DNA of 64,000 nt, taken from assembly GCA_037043455.1 (NCBI GenBank), contig JAWPHD010000136.1, positions 124,001 through 188,000 on the forward strand, read 5' to 3'. A model generated the notes under the pieces. The model was not told where the DNA came from. It saw only the letters and a list, made by a program, of their open reading frames with translations, and did not search any database. This DNA comes from Cyrtodaria siliqua (taxonomy: Eukaryota; Mollusca; Bivalvia; Adapedonta; Hiatellidae). The translations under genes and the position numbers were made by a program. Below, in pieces: positions 42,816-54,390 of the stretch. Each line of letters starts with the position of its first letter. The first letter of the stretch is position 1.

Positions 42816-44089
42816 TGTCGACCAAACGATAACATTATAAGCATTACTCGGTCATTAAGAGGAGTATGAAAGTATGTAAAAGGCATTTCCCCCCTCATGT
42901 AATACCATTTATTACTAAAAACAACGACCATCCGAACAAAGCGAATGTTTACATGTTTTAGTTAAGATATTAGTACGGACATTTCCGGATCGTTTTATCG
43001 TTTATTATCGGAAGTCTTCCGAATAGTTTTGTTCATGTTAGAGTCACGCCAATAGATAGCCAGAAAATGTGAATGAACTAAAAGGCAGGGTAGATTTTAT
43101 TCAAAATTCTATTTTAATCATACATAGTAAATTACAGAAAAGGTATATAGCACATGCTTCTTCACAGGATACTCATATGATAGCGATTTTTTACAAAAAG
43201 TTCAGTAATGCTGAGTATTTAAAACCTCTATAGATAGGAGGCGATCTGGAAGGGTGATTGGTGTTTATCAAAATTCAAATGAAAACCGTCCTGGTATGCT
43301 TTAGTTTCATTTGAAATGTACATATGCATTAATTTAATCACCATGGTACTTTTGGTTATGTTTATGTTTATTGTTTATGAAAATGTTGAACGGCCCAGTT
43401 TTTGATTTTGCTAAATCATATACGTCATATTCTAAATCATATCACATTTATTATATGAAAAGTTTGTAAATATGTCCATTGGACCGAGTGTAATATCCAT
43501 GTTGTATATGTGAATAAAATGATGATACTTGTGCACATATCACTATAATAAACAATTTACTTACATACACACATATTAATTTAAAATGGGGTTATATTGC
43601 TAACCGTTCTACATATAATTAAAAACGTTTACTTCGATCAGCCTTATATCACCATATGCATTAATATTAAGACTATACCTGAGAGTCGTCTAGTTCCTTA
43701 GATTAGTTCCTTTACAATAATTAAACCGTAGAAACATGGTCCTAGTTTGTAATTTGAATATGAAACTAAAACACAGTATTCGTATTTGTATTTCGCCCAT
43801 GTTTCATCCAGATGGCATCCATTCCCTTTACTATGTTATATTACGATATCATAGATATAGGTACTCTCATTAATTAGTTTAATTCAAACTGAATAGGCGC
43901 TATCCACTGTTGTGATAGTAAGCACCAATCACCATTTCTGGGACAAGTGTGCCTTAGTGGTTCATTCTCTGCCTTTTAACACGTTCGTGTTAATGACCAG
44001 GTAATCGACTGAACAACAAATATTCATTAGAACCTGACCGATATCATATTCGTGCTTTAAGGTGGGTTTGGTACAAGTAGTTATAAAAT
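42816..44089. other. Unassigned non-coding sequence
   Basis: No gene, tandem repeat or internal match was recognised in about 1.27 kb. It is very AT-rich. Confidence 0.45.
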
Positions 44090-44340
44090 CCTAACATACA
44101 ATGTAGCATAGAAGGACCACAGTCAACCAAAAACACTCATAGAAACAAACAATAATTACAAAGATGCATAAAAGGAAAGATATGACATCACAAACATAAA
44201 GGGTTGACAATAGGGTCACCGCCTTGGAACTGTCAGTGACAAAAAGGCCACTCATGGTTTTAACAGATTTCAGGGGGAGCACGACACCTCACCCTTATCA
44301 TATTGTCATCCCAATAAAATGGGATAAATAAAAGAAATCC
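44090..44340 (-). mobile_element. Penelope-like element 3' UTR fragment
   Basis: Shares ATGTAGCATAGAAGGACCACAGTCAACC, TATGACATCACAAACATAAA, GGGTTGACAATAGGG and CACCGCCTTGGAACTGTCAGTG with the other 3' UTR copies. No coding sequence is attached. Confidence 0.75.
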
Positions 44341-44828
44341 TCGACATTGGCAAATAGGACCGATGTTGTTTAAACTCTGTTTTACGGTGCACCTTACACT
44401 TAATCAATACTTAGGACTATTAATTTAAAAATATATATTAAACACTTACATACTTAATAGTTGTCAAATAATTTTTCAACTAGTAACATATACAGATGAT
44501 CTTGAAACTCACCAATGAAATTATACAAATTGTTAACTGGAAAATATTGTGTGTATTTCATATACATGTTTATATGTATGTACAGTTTGCATGTGAACTG
44601 TTGGGCGTAATGCCTTATGTTTGAATAAAATATCTAATAATATCTTAATCTTGCATTACTGTTGTATTCATTATCAACTGACCACTATACTATTACTACA
44701 TCCTCATTTTCACGTGAAGCAAGTCGTTATTACACTTTTGTTTTTAATTTTTTGTCATATGTGACTTTACTATTTTTTACAATTGGTGAGCTTTTTATAT
44801 GTTATTTTATAGTTTGTCTATTGATTGT
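44341..44828 (-). repeat. Partial family fragment (like 46560-46660 and 49980-50100)
   Basis: About 44640-44775 resembles copies III and IV: ATTCATTATCAACTGACCA, TTTTCACGTGAAGCAAGTCGTTATTAC and TTTTTAATTTTTTGTCATATGTGAC. The part before 44640 has no clear match. Confidence 0.5.
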
Positions 44829-45069
44829 TGATTGAATTGGATTTTATAGTCGCACCAACAGCTAAGGTCATATGGCGACTTTCCAGCTTCCATTGGTGGA
44901 GGAAGACCCCAGGTGCCCCTCCGGGCAATTTTCGTGCACGGGCGGATAAGCCAGCTGGATAGCTTCCTCACATAAAGATTCCTAGGCCCCTGAGGGATCG
45001 AACCTACAGCGGTGAGGGGCAAGTGATTTCAAGTCAGAGACGTTAACCACTCGGCCACGGACGCCCCCT
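44829..45069 (-). mobile_element. tRNA-Ser-derived SINE with 12 bp target duplication
   Basis: On the minus strand it begins GGGGGCGTCCGTGGCCGAGTGGTTAACG (A-box), has a TGA-type anticodon arm (CTCTGACTTGAAATCA), a long variable arm and a B-box (TAGGTTCGATCCC). This is the layout of tRNA-Ser. The 241 bp body carries a 3' block, CGCCATATGACCTTAGCTGTTGGTGCGAC. It is flanked by TCTATTGATTGT at 44817-44828 and 45070-45081. The trailing body and target duplication show it is a SINE, not a tRNA gene. Confidence 0.9.
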
Positions 45070-45159
45070 TCTATTGATTGTGGAAATGTTATCATTAACA
45101 AAGAGCTGAATTCAGGTATGTTTTAGCTTCATAACGTTCTTTATATTTAACTGTTTGTT

Positions 45160-45605
45160 TTAAGAGCACATACCCATACAACTTGGGCATTTTCGTCCAC
45201 CGCAAACAACGAGTATTTCGATTCATAGATAATTGCATATATAATTTCTTAGATTAGTCCTCCCAAAGTATTGGAAATGAAAGAAAACGAACGCGACCCT
45301 GAACATTTGGAATAAAAATAATCTGAGAAAGTACTGGATAATAGAAATATCGTTTGCGGCAGAGGAAAGCTCATTCTGTAGTGTTGAAAAATGCGCACTT
45401 TAGATAAAAAAAAATATTAAGAAAGTAATGAAGCAAACATACCTGAATAGAGCGTTTTGTCTACATATTTTTGCCGTGAACTCGATAAAAGTGGCCAGAA
45501 ATTCCAACGTCCTTTTCCCTGCATTCATTTTAAGAAAATGAAATTTAAACGTAACTAAATGACGGAGTGTACGTTAATGGCGTCAGTTATTTGACGGTTA
45601 GTCAA
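45160..45605 (-). repeat. Half copy of the 0.9 kb foldback element
   Basis: Only the central spacer and right arm are present (CGCAAACAACGAGTATTTCG, AACATTTGGAATA, TTTGCCGTGAACTCGATAAAAG, CCAACGTCCTTTTCCCTGCATTC), ending at TTATTTGACGGTTA. The left arm is absent, so it would not fold on itself. Confidence 0.82.
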
Positions 45606-46649
45606 ACATAATTGAAAATCTATTGCAGACACCTGCTTTTATATGAAAATTATCAATACCGATCATTAAATTTCATATTTGGCTAAACGTATTTAATAGT
45701 TATACGGCGGAAGAGTTATCGAGCGGAAAAGATTGCGGCTATAGAAAGACAAACAGACGGGTAGACAGGCTGATTCCAGTTTGACCCCACCATAACTTTG
45801 TTTTGCAGGATTATACATATTTTACCTGATATTATGCAAATCTGGCAGCTAAATTACTATTTTAAATTGAAACTTGTGTCACGTTCTTCTATGACGGAGA
45901 TAGCGCAGCGTTCTGAAAAAAACTTGTGAAAAGGATAAGAAGTTATCAAAATCAGATGATAAACAAAGAAGATGTGATCATTTGAACGCTGCTTTGAAAC
46001 GGACATAGAAGCCGCCATTTTGAGAACTATGACATCATTGTTCTAATTTACCATATATGGATAATGTATAATTATGATAGTTTACTGATTCATAAGAAAA
46101 CAAACAACACAAATGTATGAAATACGTTGGCTGCTTTTAAACAGCATCCAATGGTTAGGTATTATGTAGAGGCCATACAGTTATAAAAGGGAGAAGGGAC
46201 AACTGGGTGTGGGGAATAAATACTGGAAAACAGATGAACAAAGGAGTTAAAATGTTAACAGTGATTAAAATGTTGTTAAATGGTGGTGTTATTACAAGAT
46301 AAAAATAAATCAACAATGGTTATCATTTAATTTAACATATTAACATTTTAAAATTCAATGCATGTCAACCGCAACCTTAAAATTAGTTTATTAACCATTG
46401 CTAAAAGTATTAGCCTCATGCAGAAAAGCATTCAATTTTAATATATTTATACATGTTCTACAAAATATTGTTTCATTATTCATATATTCTGAACTTAGTC
46501 TAATGTTTGTTTTTCTTTTAGATGGTAAGTAGATTTGGTACCAAACTTAATATTGCATTATTTTATTGTGTTCGTTATCAATTGACAACGATATTATAAC
46601 TTCGACACCATTTGCACGTGAAGCATGTCGTTATTACGTGATTTTATTC

Positions 46650-47098
46650 TATACCTAATTTATACGTCCAATCGTAGACGCTCATTCGAATCACGTGACC
46701 GTACAATATATTCCCGTATCGGGACGCACGCGCGTACAAAATAACCCGTATTCTTTTCGTATTGTACGATTCACAGGTCCCATGTTAAACCTATGATAAA
46801 GACCGAAGCGCGTGAAAAGGTTCCGAATGAAAGTCTGAATCGACAGGCGCTCTAGATAAAGCGTTACGATAAATATATTTTAGGGAAAAAGTCGAGGTAT
46901 AGAATAAAAAGATCATTTAACAGTGTTCTGTACAATACGGAATATATTTGGACTCGTACACAGCTTGGAAAATCATATTGGACTCGCCTAGCGGCTCGTC
47001 CAATATGATTTTCCAAGCTGTGTACTCGTCCAAATATATATCCGTATTGTACAGAACACTGTTAAATAACCTATAATTATTGACATTTATGACTTTAA
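46650..47098. mobile_element. Hairpin-ended insertion in copy III
   Basis: Copy IV (50045-50095) carries the uninterrupted site: GTCGTTATTA...TGTGATTTTATTTTTTTACATTTGTCAACT. In copy III GTGATTTTATT (about 46638-46648) and TTTTTTTACATTTGTGAACT (47101-47120) are separated by about 450 bp. The insert has about 270 bp of plain sequence with TCATTCGAATCACGTGACC near one end and a long hairpin (46921-47066) near the other. The layout and size match the Crypton derivative at 521-891, but the sequence is different. No coding capacity. The target duplication is unclear in the T-rich flank. Confidence 0.75.
46921..47066. repeat. Near-perfect hairpin
   Basis: The left arm (AACAGTGTTCTGTACAATACGGAATATA...AAAATCATATTGGACTCG) and right arm (...CGTCCAATATGATTTTCC...TATCCGTATTGTACAGAACACTGTT) are almost perfectly complementary over about 65 bp. 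The tip is CGCCTAGCGGC. Confidence 0.92.
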
Positions 47099-47734
47099 TT
47101 TTTTTTTACATTTGTGAACTTGTCTTTTACATTTGTCAGGAAATATTTTCTTTATATATGTACGACACGAATCGTGTTTTTTTAAACATAAATTTGTTAT
47201 TTGGAAATTGTACCATATTTACGTATGTGACATATTTTACGTTTGAGGTTTAATAAAGTACAACTCTCGTTTTTCCACATCACACCTGATATCATCCCGA
47301 GAATTCAATATCAATGCAGAGGTCCGTATGGCAAAAGGAGGGTGATAATTTATACGTATTTGGACTAATCCTGTAAATCTCGGATAAATAGCATAGGAAG
47401 GTGCATATGTTTGATAAATGACAGATCATAATAGCTGAAGCTTTATATCTGATCATCCAGTCGCATCTCTCTATCATTGTACACCCTACACATTAGCACG
47501 GATTGAATAATGGGCTGCTTATTATCTCTTATACACGGCTGTTAGAGAGCTGGGCCATCTAGACGAGTTTTCCCGGCACATTAATAATATGGATTATAAT
47601 CTGAAAGGAAATTATATATGATGAATTATTTACCAATGATCAGACACATAAGTGTCAAAACATAAAGCATCATAAAGGACTATATAATATGACGCAACAT
47701 TATAGGCTAACGCATATAAAACAATTATAAAAGT

Positions 47735-48640
47735 CGAACAGGAAATGCAGCTTTCACAAAACACAGTTAACCCAAAAACACGCAAAACTACAAACATGAA
47801 TGGCAGTGTTATCAAGGAATAATGGCATATGACTTCACAAACACATAAAGGGTTGACAATAGGGCTACCGCCTTGGAACGGTCAGTGGAAAAACAGGCCG
47901 TCGGGGGTTTAAAACATGTTCTAGGGTGCACCAAACCTCACACTAACCCTACTGTCATCCAAATACAACGGGATAGTGCAGATAAAAAAATCCCCTCCAT
48001 GAACTATTTTCTAACCAACAAGGCATCATTACCTAATGCACAAACTTGCTCGTGTATATATAAATACAAAAACAAAAGCATAGAAAGCCACAAAGAAGGT
48101 ACTCATTGACTTGGCGGAAGCCAGAGCAACAACAGAATAAACCATTAAGGGCACGACAAGACAATAATGCAGACAAACATCAAAACGTCACCGTCCTTTT
48201 TCGTAGACGTCATCATAGGGTTCACAGCCTGTCCAGTCATCGCACAATTAAAGAGGAAAGCATAGTGGCGAACTGTAAATGGGTCCACCACCAAGCATGC
48301 AGTTCGTTGCAAAATGATAGGGTCATAACCTCTATTGATAACTCTTTTTAACAAGTTAATATAGTATGAAAGTTATCTTGACCAAGAATCCTACGAATTT
48401 TGTAAATCAAATGACCATAGAAGACGGGTTGTGTGAGTCATTGTCGCAGAAGAGTTCTTCAGTTGAAAATGATTGTGGTTGTATTTTCAAGATACCGTGG
48501 GATAATTACGTCTATGTGTACATGTCGATCAAACCGAATGCACATTTGGCACCGGACTGATAGAGCATGAATGAACTCAGAAATCGGCTAAACACTTTCA
48601 CAATCTGGGCGCAAACTATCTGAAACCATGATGAATAAAA
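47735..48640 (-). mobile_element. Chimeric Penelope-like derivative, copy III
   Basis: On the minus strand, the upstream block (48640-48440) leads into the RT C-terminal codons: LLR..LTQPVFYGHLIYKI-type degenerate sequence, then RVINRGYDPIILQRTACLVVDPFTVRHYAFLFNCAMTGQAV (48354-48170 region). A small deletion has removed the usual stop (CTACCTAAAGCCC becomes CTACGAAAAAGG), so the frame runs on. The 3' UTR follows to 47735. Confidence 0.75.
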
Positions 48641-49499
48641 GTAATGTGACAGAAAATATCGTTCTATCTAACCATGTTATTGACTGGAGGGAGCCTTAAT
48701 TGCTTTAAGGAAAGAAACCAGTCCAGTGTTAAACAGTCATTGTGACGTCACTCATGGCGGATGAAGTTCTTTGCTGAAGACAGAAACTGTCATAGATAAA
48801 TGAAGCACAATTTCTATGCCAACTATAAGAAGTATTGAGTTACACATTCTACCCTCGTGATTCTATTCAAGACCCTTTCAGAGATGTTCAATACAAAACT
48901 TGTCTCCTTTGGTTATTGGTTTAAATAAAATTTCGCAGCCAACTATAATGGACTTGATTGGTTTCTGTAATCGTGTCCAATTTTCGTTTAGTCTTTATAG
49001 CGATGAAACCTGAATGATTATTTGTTAAAAGGTATTTAAACGTCATCATCTGATACCGTATAATGGCGGATATGACGATTTATTTCCTGTCTGCAAACTA
49101 GATGTTTAACTGATTGTGACATACATCCTGCAGGAAGAATAATACTCTGTGAAACATAAATGAAATGGGGTTTGCCGTCAACCCACCATATAAGGTCCTA
49201 TAGGGACAACAACCTCAGAGGGAGATGTAGGATGACGTTTCCTATCAGACATGCCTCCGTCAGGTGAGCGACCTTTCGCGGTTCAGAGGTCTGTAGCACA
49301 AACCGAAGACCTTATCCATCGATATGTATATAAGAGAGTGACGTTAAAATTAGCACCACAACCACCCGACGTCATTTCTGTGAATGACCTTACGTCGTTT
49401 CCGTTAAATTGTATATCAAATAATCGCCATGAAGAAGGTTGGAAAAACAACCGAAAGTTTGCGGCAAAATATAAAATAGATTTTATTATATATGTATAT

Positions 49500-49665
49500 A
49501 CATTCATAATAATAATAATAATAATAACGAACTTTCTTTAACGTAAGATCTATAAGATACAAGTACAAACATTAAATATTCTATGTGGAGAAAATTGTGT
49601 ACCAACGGATTTGAACCCACAGCCTTAGACATCAACCTCGACACAGCGCCTCGCCATTGTATCAA
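49500..49665 (-). mobile_element. tRNA-like SINE, single copy
   Basis: (AAT)n then AACGAACTTTCTTTAACGTA, GATCTATAAGATACAAGTACAAAC, and a B-box on the minus strand (GGCTGTGGGTTCAAATCCG). It ends at TCGCCATTGTATCA. Only one member of the pair is present here; the junction with copy IV follows at about 49670. Confidence 0.7.
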
Positions 49666-49679
49666 AGGTGAACAAGGCG

Positions 49680-50880
49680 TTTTATTTAAAATGTTAAAAT
49701 GTTAATAGTGATTAAAATGTTGATAAATGGTTGGGGTTATTACACGATAACAAGTAATGAACAACGATTATCATTTAACATGTTAAAATTAAATGCATAT
49801 CAACCCTTAAATTAGTATATTAACCATTGCTAAAATGATTAACCTCATGCAAGACATGCATTCAATTTTAATATGTTTATACATGGTCTACAAAATATTG
49901 TATCATTAGTCATAGAGTCTGAACTATTGTTTGTTCTTTAAATGGTAAGTAGGTTTGGTACCAAACTTAATAGTACATCATGGTATTGTGTTCGTTATCA
50001 ATTGACAACGATATTATAACTTCGACACCATTTGCACGTAAAGGAAGTCGTTATTAAATTTGTGATTTTATTTTTTTACATTTGTCAACTCATGTTTACA
50101 TTAGTAAGGATTTTTCTTTTACATAAGTACGTCACGAATCGTGTTACATTTGTTGCATACGTGTTTACGTGACTTTTTTTTAAACATTTGTCATTTGGAA
50201 ATTGTACCATTGTTACCTATGTGACACTATGATTTTTTACGTTTAATGTTTAATAAATTACAACTCTCCTTTTCACACATGACACCTGATATCATCCCGA
50301 GAATTCAATATCAGTACAACAGGTCCGTATGGCAAATGAAGAGTGATAATATATACGTATTTGAACTGTAATCCCGTAAATCGCGGATAACATTTCTGAT
50401 TTATTTTCTCGATGCTACGTCCCCTAGACTCACACCATTATAAAAGGGCATACGTAGGAATAAATCACAAATCATAATTGCTGATGCTTGATATATGATC
50501 ATCCAGTCGCATCTCTTTGTCATTGTACACCTATTCATTAGCACAAATAGCATACGTAGGAAGGTGCATATGTTTGATAAATCACAGATCATAATAACTG
50601 ATGCTTGATATCTGATCATCCACTCGCATCTCTCTGTCATTGTACACCCTACCATTAAAACTGATTGGATAATGGGCTGCTTATTATATCTTCTACACGG
50701 CTGTTAGCTATGAGAGAGAGCTGAACCCTCTAGACGAGTTTTCCCGCACATTAATAATATGGATTAAAATCGGAAAGGAAAATGCTATATGATGATTTAC
50801 TTACCAATGATCAGACACATAAATATCAGCCATAAATGATCATAAGGGATTATATAATATAACGTGACATTGTAGGCTAT
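49680..50880 (-). repeat. Large segmental repeat, partial inverted copy IV
   Basis: Matches 46250-47640 in the same (minus) orientation, but without the 450 bp hairpin insertion. Landmarks are ATGTTTATACATGGTCTACAAAATATTG, GGTTTGGTACCAAACTTAATA, ATTGACAACGATATTATAACTTCGACACC, CACCTGATATCATCCCGAGAATTC and TAATAATATGGATTA. 50450-50540 and 50540-50650 form a local ~110 bp duplication (CATACGTAGGAA..., GATCATCCA.TCGCATCTCT). It is truncated near 50890. Confidence 0.82.
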
Positions 50881-50889
50881 CGCATAAAA

Positions 50890-52663
50890 ACCATTTCGCT
50901 ACGCCACCTTTGATTTGATAAACGGACATTTCCCATCCAAATATACTAAGTACCCAGTTGTATAATTGTTATAATTTATTACTGGGAAAACTCATCTGAC
51001 TGAAAGCTTTAAAAATGTGTTCATGCAATCAGAGCAGACGATTTATATCTTTGTGTGATACTTTATTCCCCAGAAGTACAACAGTTTATCAAGAAATACA
51101 CAACACATTGAGAATAGTATTGAATAGTTTGACTAGTAAGTATATAAAGTATTGAATTCGACTCTGTGTACAGTATGTATGTTACATATACGAATATATA
51201 CATATAAGAATATTTTGCTAGAAAAACAAGAACATTTCCCTTAAGTTGTGCTAATATCTATTAAACATCAATGTCGTTTGGTTGACTTAAAATAACTGGA
51301 TCTTTAGAACAAATCGAGTTAAAACATATTCCCAAATGTTGTTTCTTTTTTTCTCATTTGTATCGCGTTACATGCCTGTTCATAAATTGTTTTAGCCCTG
51401 TCTACTCACTGTGTGATTAAAAAATTGCTTTTTTGAAACCAACGTTATATTAGTTTTACAGATTTCCACCAGGGCGTATGGGAATAGTCCAACCTATTTA
51501 ATTTCATTTCACCCTGAAGACAAAGAGCCTGAAATGAAATGAAACATATAGGAATATGCCGTTACACAGTGCTGGGAGTATGTGTAATGAATCTATCACC
51601 GAGTGATTTCGAGCAATATGGTCATATACCACTATTGCATTTCCCATAGGCCTCCAGTATAGCCTTTTGGCCTACAACCACTATTCGTATATCCGAACGG
51701 ATAATAAAACCTAACTTTGTTTTAAACACTGTCTTAGAGACACTCAAAAATGACCAGCAAATTGGAGGTGATATGATGCTTAATATTTCACTGAAGGTGG
51801 GCACCCCCATAATGGTAGTAAAGACATTTTACTTTTTGCAAATATACCCTTAGTACAATTGTATCCATACAAATGCACGCACGCACGCACTCACTCAATC
51901 ACTCACTCACTCATTAATTAATGAATTTATTTTATAAATTACATTTATTTTTAAAATAGTCATTGTTTACAGTAAAGTACTTGCGCCTTAATTTCTGGAA
52001 ACTGTTACAAATAACTTTAAATGGTATCCTAACTTTTGCGTTCATGTTATGTAACGTAAAATACATTGTCTTTATGCAATGATTTATTGTATTTCATTAT
52101 GATTTTTAACATTTCTGATAAAGAAAAATAGACTATACATACCATTATGTTACAATGTAACACAATTTTGCAGATATATGTAATAGTTTCAATTATATTG
52201 TACAATGCTATCATGGCAAAATTAAAAGTGGTATCGTTTATAAATACTAGAATCACCATCGGCCCCAAAGATTTCTACACACATTATCTGTCTTTTATGT
52301 TATTAAGTCATTTACATGACACCAATATAATAGAACGGTATATAATAAGGTTAATTTGCAAACCACATGCTTATTCCATTTACATGTGTACTAAATTATG
52401 ACAGATGGCGTTGTGTAACGTGGGTTTCAAGCCATGAAACCAGCATGACAATACGTGGTCCCGCCTTAATTCCATTAGGCGATGGGAAAACTTATATTAG
52501 CATGATTTTTTAACGTATATTACAACAATAAAATATGTTTATAAACATTTTTTACTAAAACAAATGGGATACATGCTTAAAATTACCAATTAAATGTTGA
52601 AATTTTACAATCTGAAAACCTTTTAAGCCGAAATGAAACCTCCGAAATGAAGTTTTCATTTTA
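50890..52663. other. Unassigned non-coding sequence
   Basis: Small features only: a short inverted repeat TTTCATTTCA...TGAAATGAAA at about 51503-51545 and a (GCAC)n/(TCAC)n run at 51874-51914. Frames at 51622-51810, 52047-52268 and 52147-52401 have no domain. Confidence 0.45.
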
Positions 52664-52722
52664 TACCCCAGCCAACCCCGTTTTCGTTTCTTAGAGAAGG
52701 GGTTGGATGGGGTATGAAAGTT
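52664..52722. repeat. Small GC-rich hairpin
   Basis: ATACCCCAGCCAACCCC (52664-52680) faces GGGGTTGGATGGGGTAT (about 52699-52715) with a short loop. Isolated; no repeat context is seen. Confidence 0.7.
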
Positions 52723-52880
52723 AATACTCGGACCACGTAATGTTATGTCAAAGCATTTTATTTTTTTCCAAGAAAACTATCGAAACTGATGGAACTGAGT
52801 GACACCATTTAACTAAATGACACTTATGAAAATGTGATTCCTAGGATTAGCTGTTTTTTATATAATACATACTGGTAAAG
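52723..52880. other. Short unassigned spacer
   Basis: Nothing recognised before the 40 bp array. Confidence 0.4.
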
Positions 52881-53360
52881 ATGATCCTTTGGAAGCAACT
52901 AGCAATAGACTGAAGTAGCAATGATCCTTTGGAAGCAACTAGCAATAGACTGAAGTAGCAATGATCCTTTGGAAGCAACTAGCAATAGACTGAAGTAGCA
53001 ATGATCCTTTGGAAGCAACTAGCAATAGACTGAAGTAGCAATGATCCTTTGGAAGCAACTAGCAATAGACTGAAGTAGCAATGATCCTTTGGAAGCAACT
53101 AGCAATAGACTGAAGTAGCAATGATCCTTTGGAAGCAACTAGCAATAGACTGAAGTAGCAATGATCCTTTGGAAGCAACTAGCAATAGACTGAAGTAGCA
53201 ATGATCCTTTGGAAGCAACTAGCAATAGACTGAAGTAGCAATGATCCTTTGGAAGCAACTAGCAATAGACTGAAGTAGCAATGATCCTTTGGAAGCAACT
53301 AGCAATAGACTGAAGTAGCAATGATCCTTTGGAAGCAACTAGCAATAGACAGAAGTAGCA
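52881..53360. repeat. 40 bp minisatellite, exactly 12 near-identical copies
   Basis: The unit is ATGATCCTTTGGAAGCAACT followed by AGCAATAGACTGAAGTAGCA. Twelve units fill exactly 480 bp; the only difference I see is one base in the last unit (GACAGAAG for GACTGAAG). Such uniformity suggests very recent expansion, or homogenisation, or an assembly-polished array. No frame is open throughout. Confidence 0.97.
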
Positions 53361-53389
53361 GACTAGTTAAAATTATGTACTATTGATTT

Positions 53390-53555
53390 TATGAATATTG
53401 AGTTCTGTTCAACCCGGGGCTAGTGGGCGTGAACGATAGCAAGCATATTTCACTACCGTTCATGAACAGTCTCAATCAAACCGAGACTACAATATTTCGT
53501 ATTTATCGTGTTCGGCCGTTTCCAAAGGTCCACTCTCATACTCTTTTGGTGTTAT
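53390..53555 (+). repeat. Dispersed repeat (family also at 2478-2580 and 58180-58232)
   Basis: GTTCTGTTCAACCCGGGGC, CACTACCGTTCATGAACAG and CAATCAAACCGAGAC match 2478-2580 in reverse. CGTGTTCGGCCGTTTCCAAAGG and TCCACTCTCATACTCTTTT match 58180-58232 in reverse. No coding capacity. Confidence 0.75.
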
Positions 53556-54289
53556 TGAATATGTTCATAGTCACGGTATTATAAAATCATTATATTTACC
53601 AATGCATTAAGACACCATGCCACAGTGTTCTTTAAGTGTAATAGATAAAGGTCTGGATTGTGTCATTGTATTATAGATTTCAAATAGACTGAGGGAAAAA
53701 GGTTTAGCAAGTTTTTTAGATGAAATAATACTGTATACAAGATATACTGACATTTTGGGATTTTACGGCCTCATTTATTCGCTACGTCATTAAGATGTTC
53801 GATTGTTATTGATGTGTGTTTAATAAAATATTGTGTCTATGGCAGTAGTTTCTTGATTTTACAACCAAATATGTATTATTTCCAGGGTGCAACAAAAACT
53901 TGCTAACCTTTTTTCCCTCGGTATATGTTCAGTAAAATAAAACCATATCTTGAACAACATATACAACAACCAGTAGATAAGTTTTTTTTATTTAGATAGT
54001 ATACATTTCTAGATTTTTTTAATTTCTCGTATTTTTAAAGCCATTCTTCCTCCCGTAAAAAAATATCCCTCTTTAATGTTATGGCAAATCAGTTTTATTT
54101 TACTGCTAAAATCCACGATTTCATTGCTAACATCAATTGGCTGAGCCTATATGCTATATTGCAGAATAGCAGACGACAAAAGCAGACATTCAATTGCTTT
54201 AGATTGATCTGTGGAAAACTAGGCCGTTCTCTCAAGGTGACATACTATCAAAAATCCAGAAAATGAGCGATTGTTACTTACTTGTTTAT
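53556..54289. other. Unassigned non-coding sequence
   Basis: No gene or repeat match is seen; the 61-codon frame at 54081-54266 has no domain. Confidence 0.45.
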
Positions 54290-54390
54290 CTAGATGTAAA
54301 TGGAGGATGAACCTGGCATGTTCATCCCTGTTTGGCCCCATATAACCTTTCTTGTGTTGGTGCGCCATAAAACCCCAAAACAATTCTGGC
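54290..54390 (+). mobile_element. SINE 3' fragment
   Basis: GGATGAACCTGGCATGTTCATCCC then CCATATAACCTTTCTTGTGTTGGTGCGCC and ATAAAACCCCAAAACAA. The last part aligns with the 3' block of the SINE at 44829-45069 (CCATATGACC...TGTTGGTGCGAC). No tRNA head is present. Confidence 0.6.

Larger units (their letters stand above)
45606..49665 (-). repeat. Large segmental repeat, inverted copy III
   Basis: The reverse complement matches 35155-38365 and adds the block missing from copy II. In family orientation the order is SINE (49665-49500), middle block (49500-48650), chimeric Penelope-like derivative (48640-47735), terminal block (47600-47230), a stretch with a hairpin-element insertion (47098-46650), and the right-hand block (46590-45606). 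Arms of more than 3 kb face copy II across about 7.2 kb. Confidence 0.85.

Noticed and set aside
44829..45069. A tRNA-Ser gene
   Set aside because: It has a 240 bp body, a SINE 3' block and a target-site duplication; the acceptor stem does not close.
52881..53360. CRISPR array
   Set aside because: Units are contiguous with no unique spacers, in a eukaryotic context.
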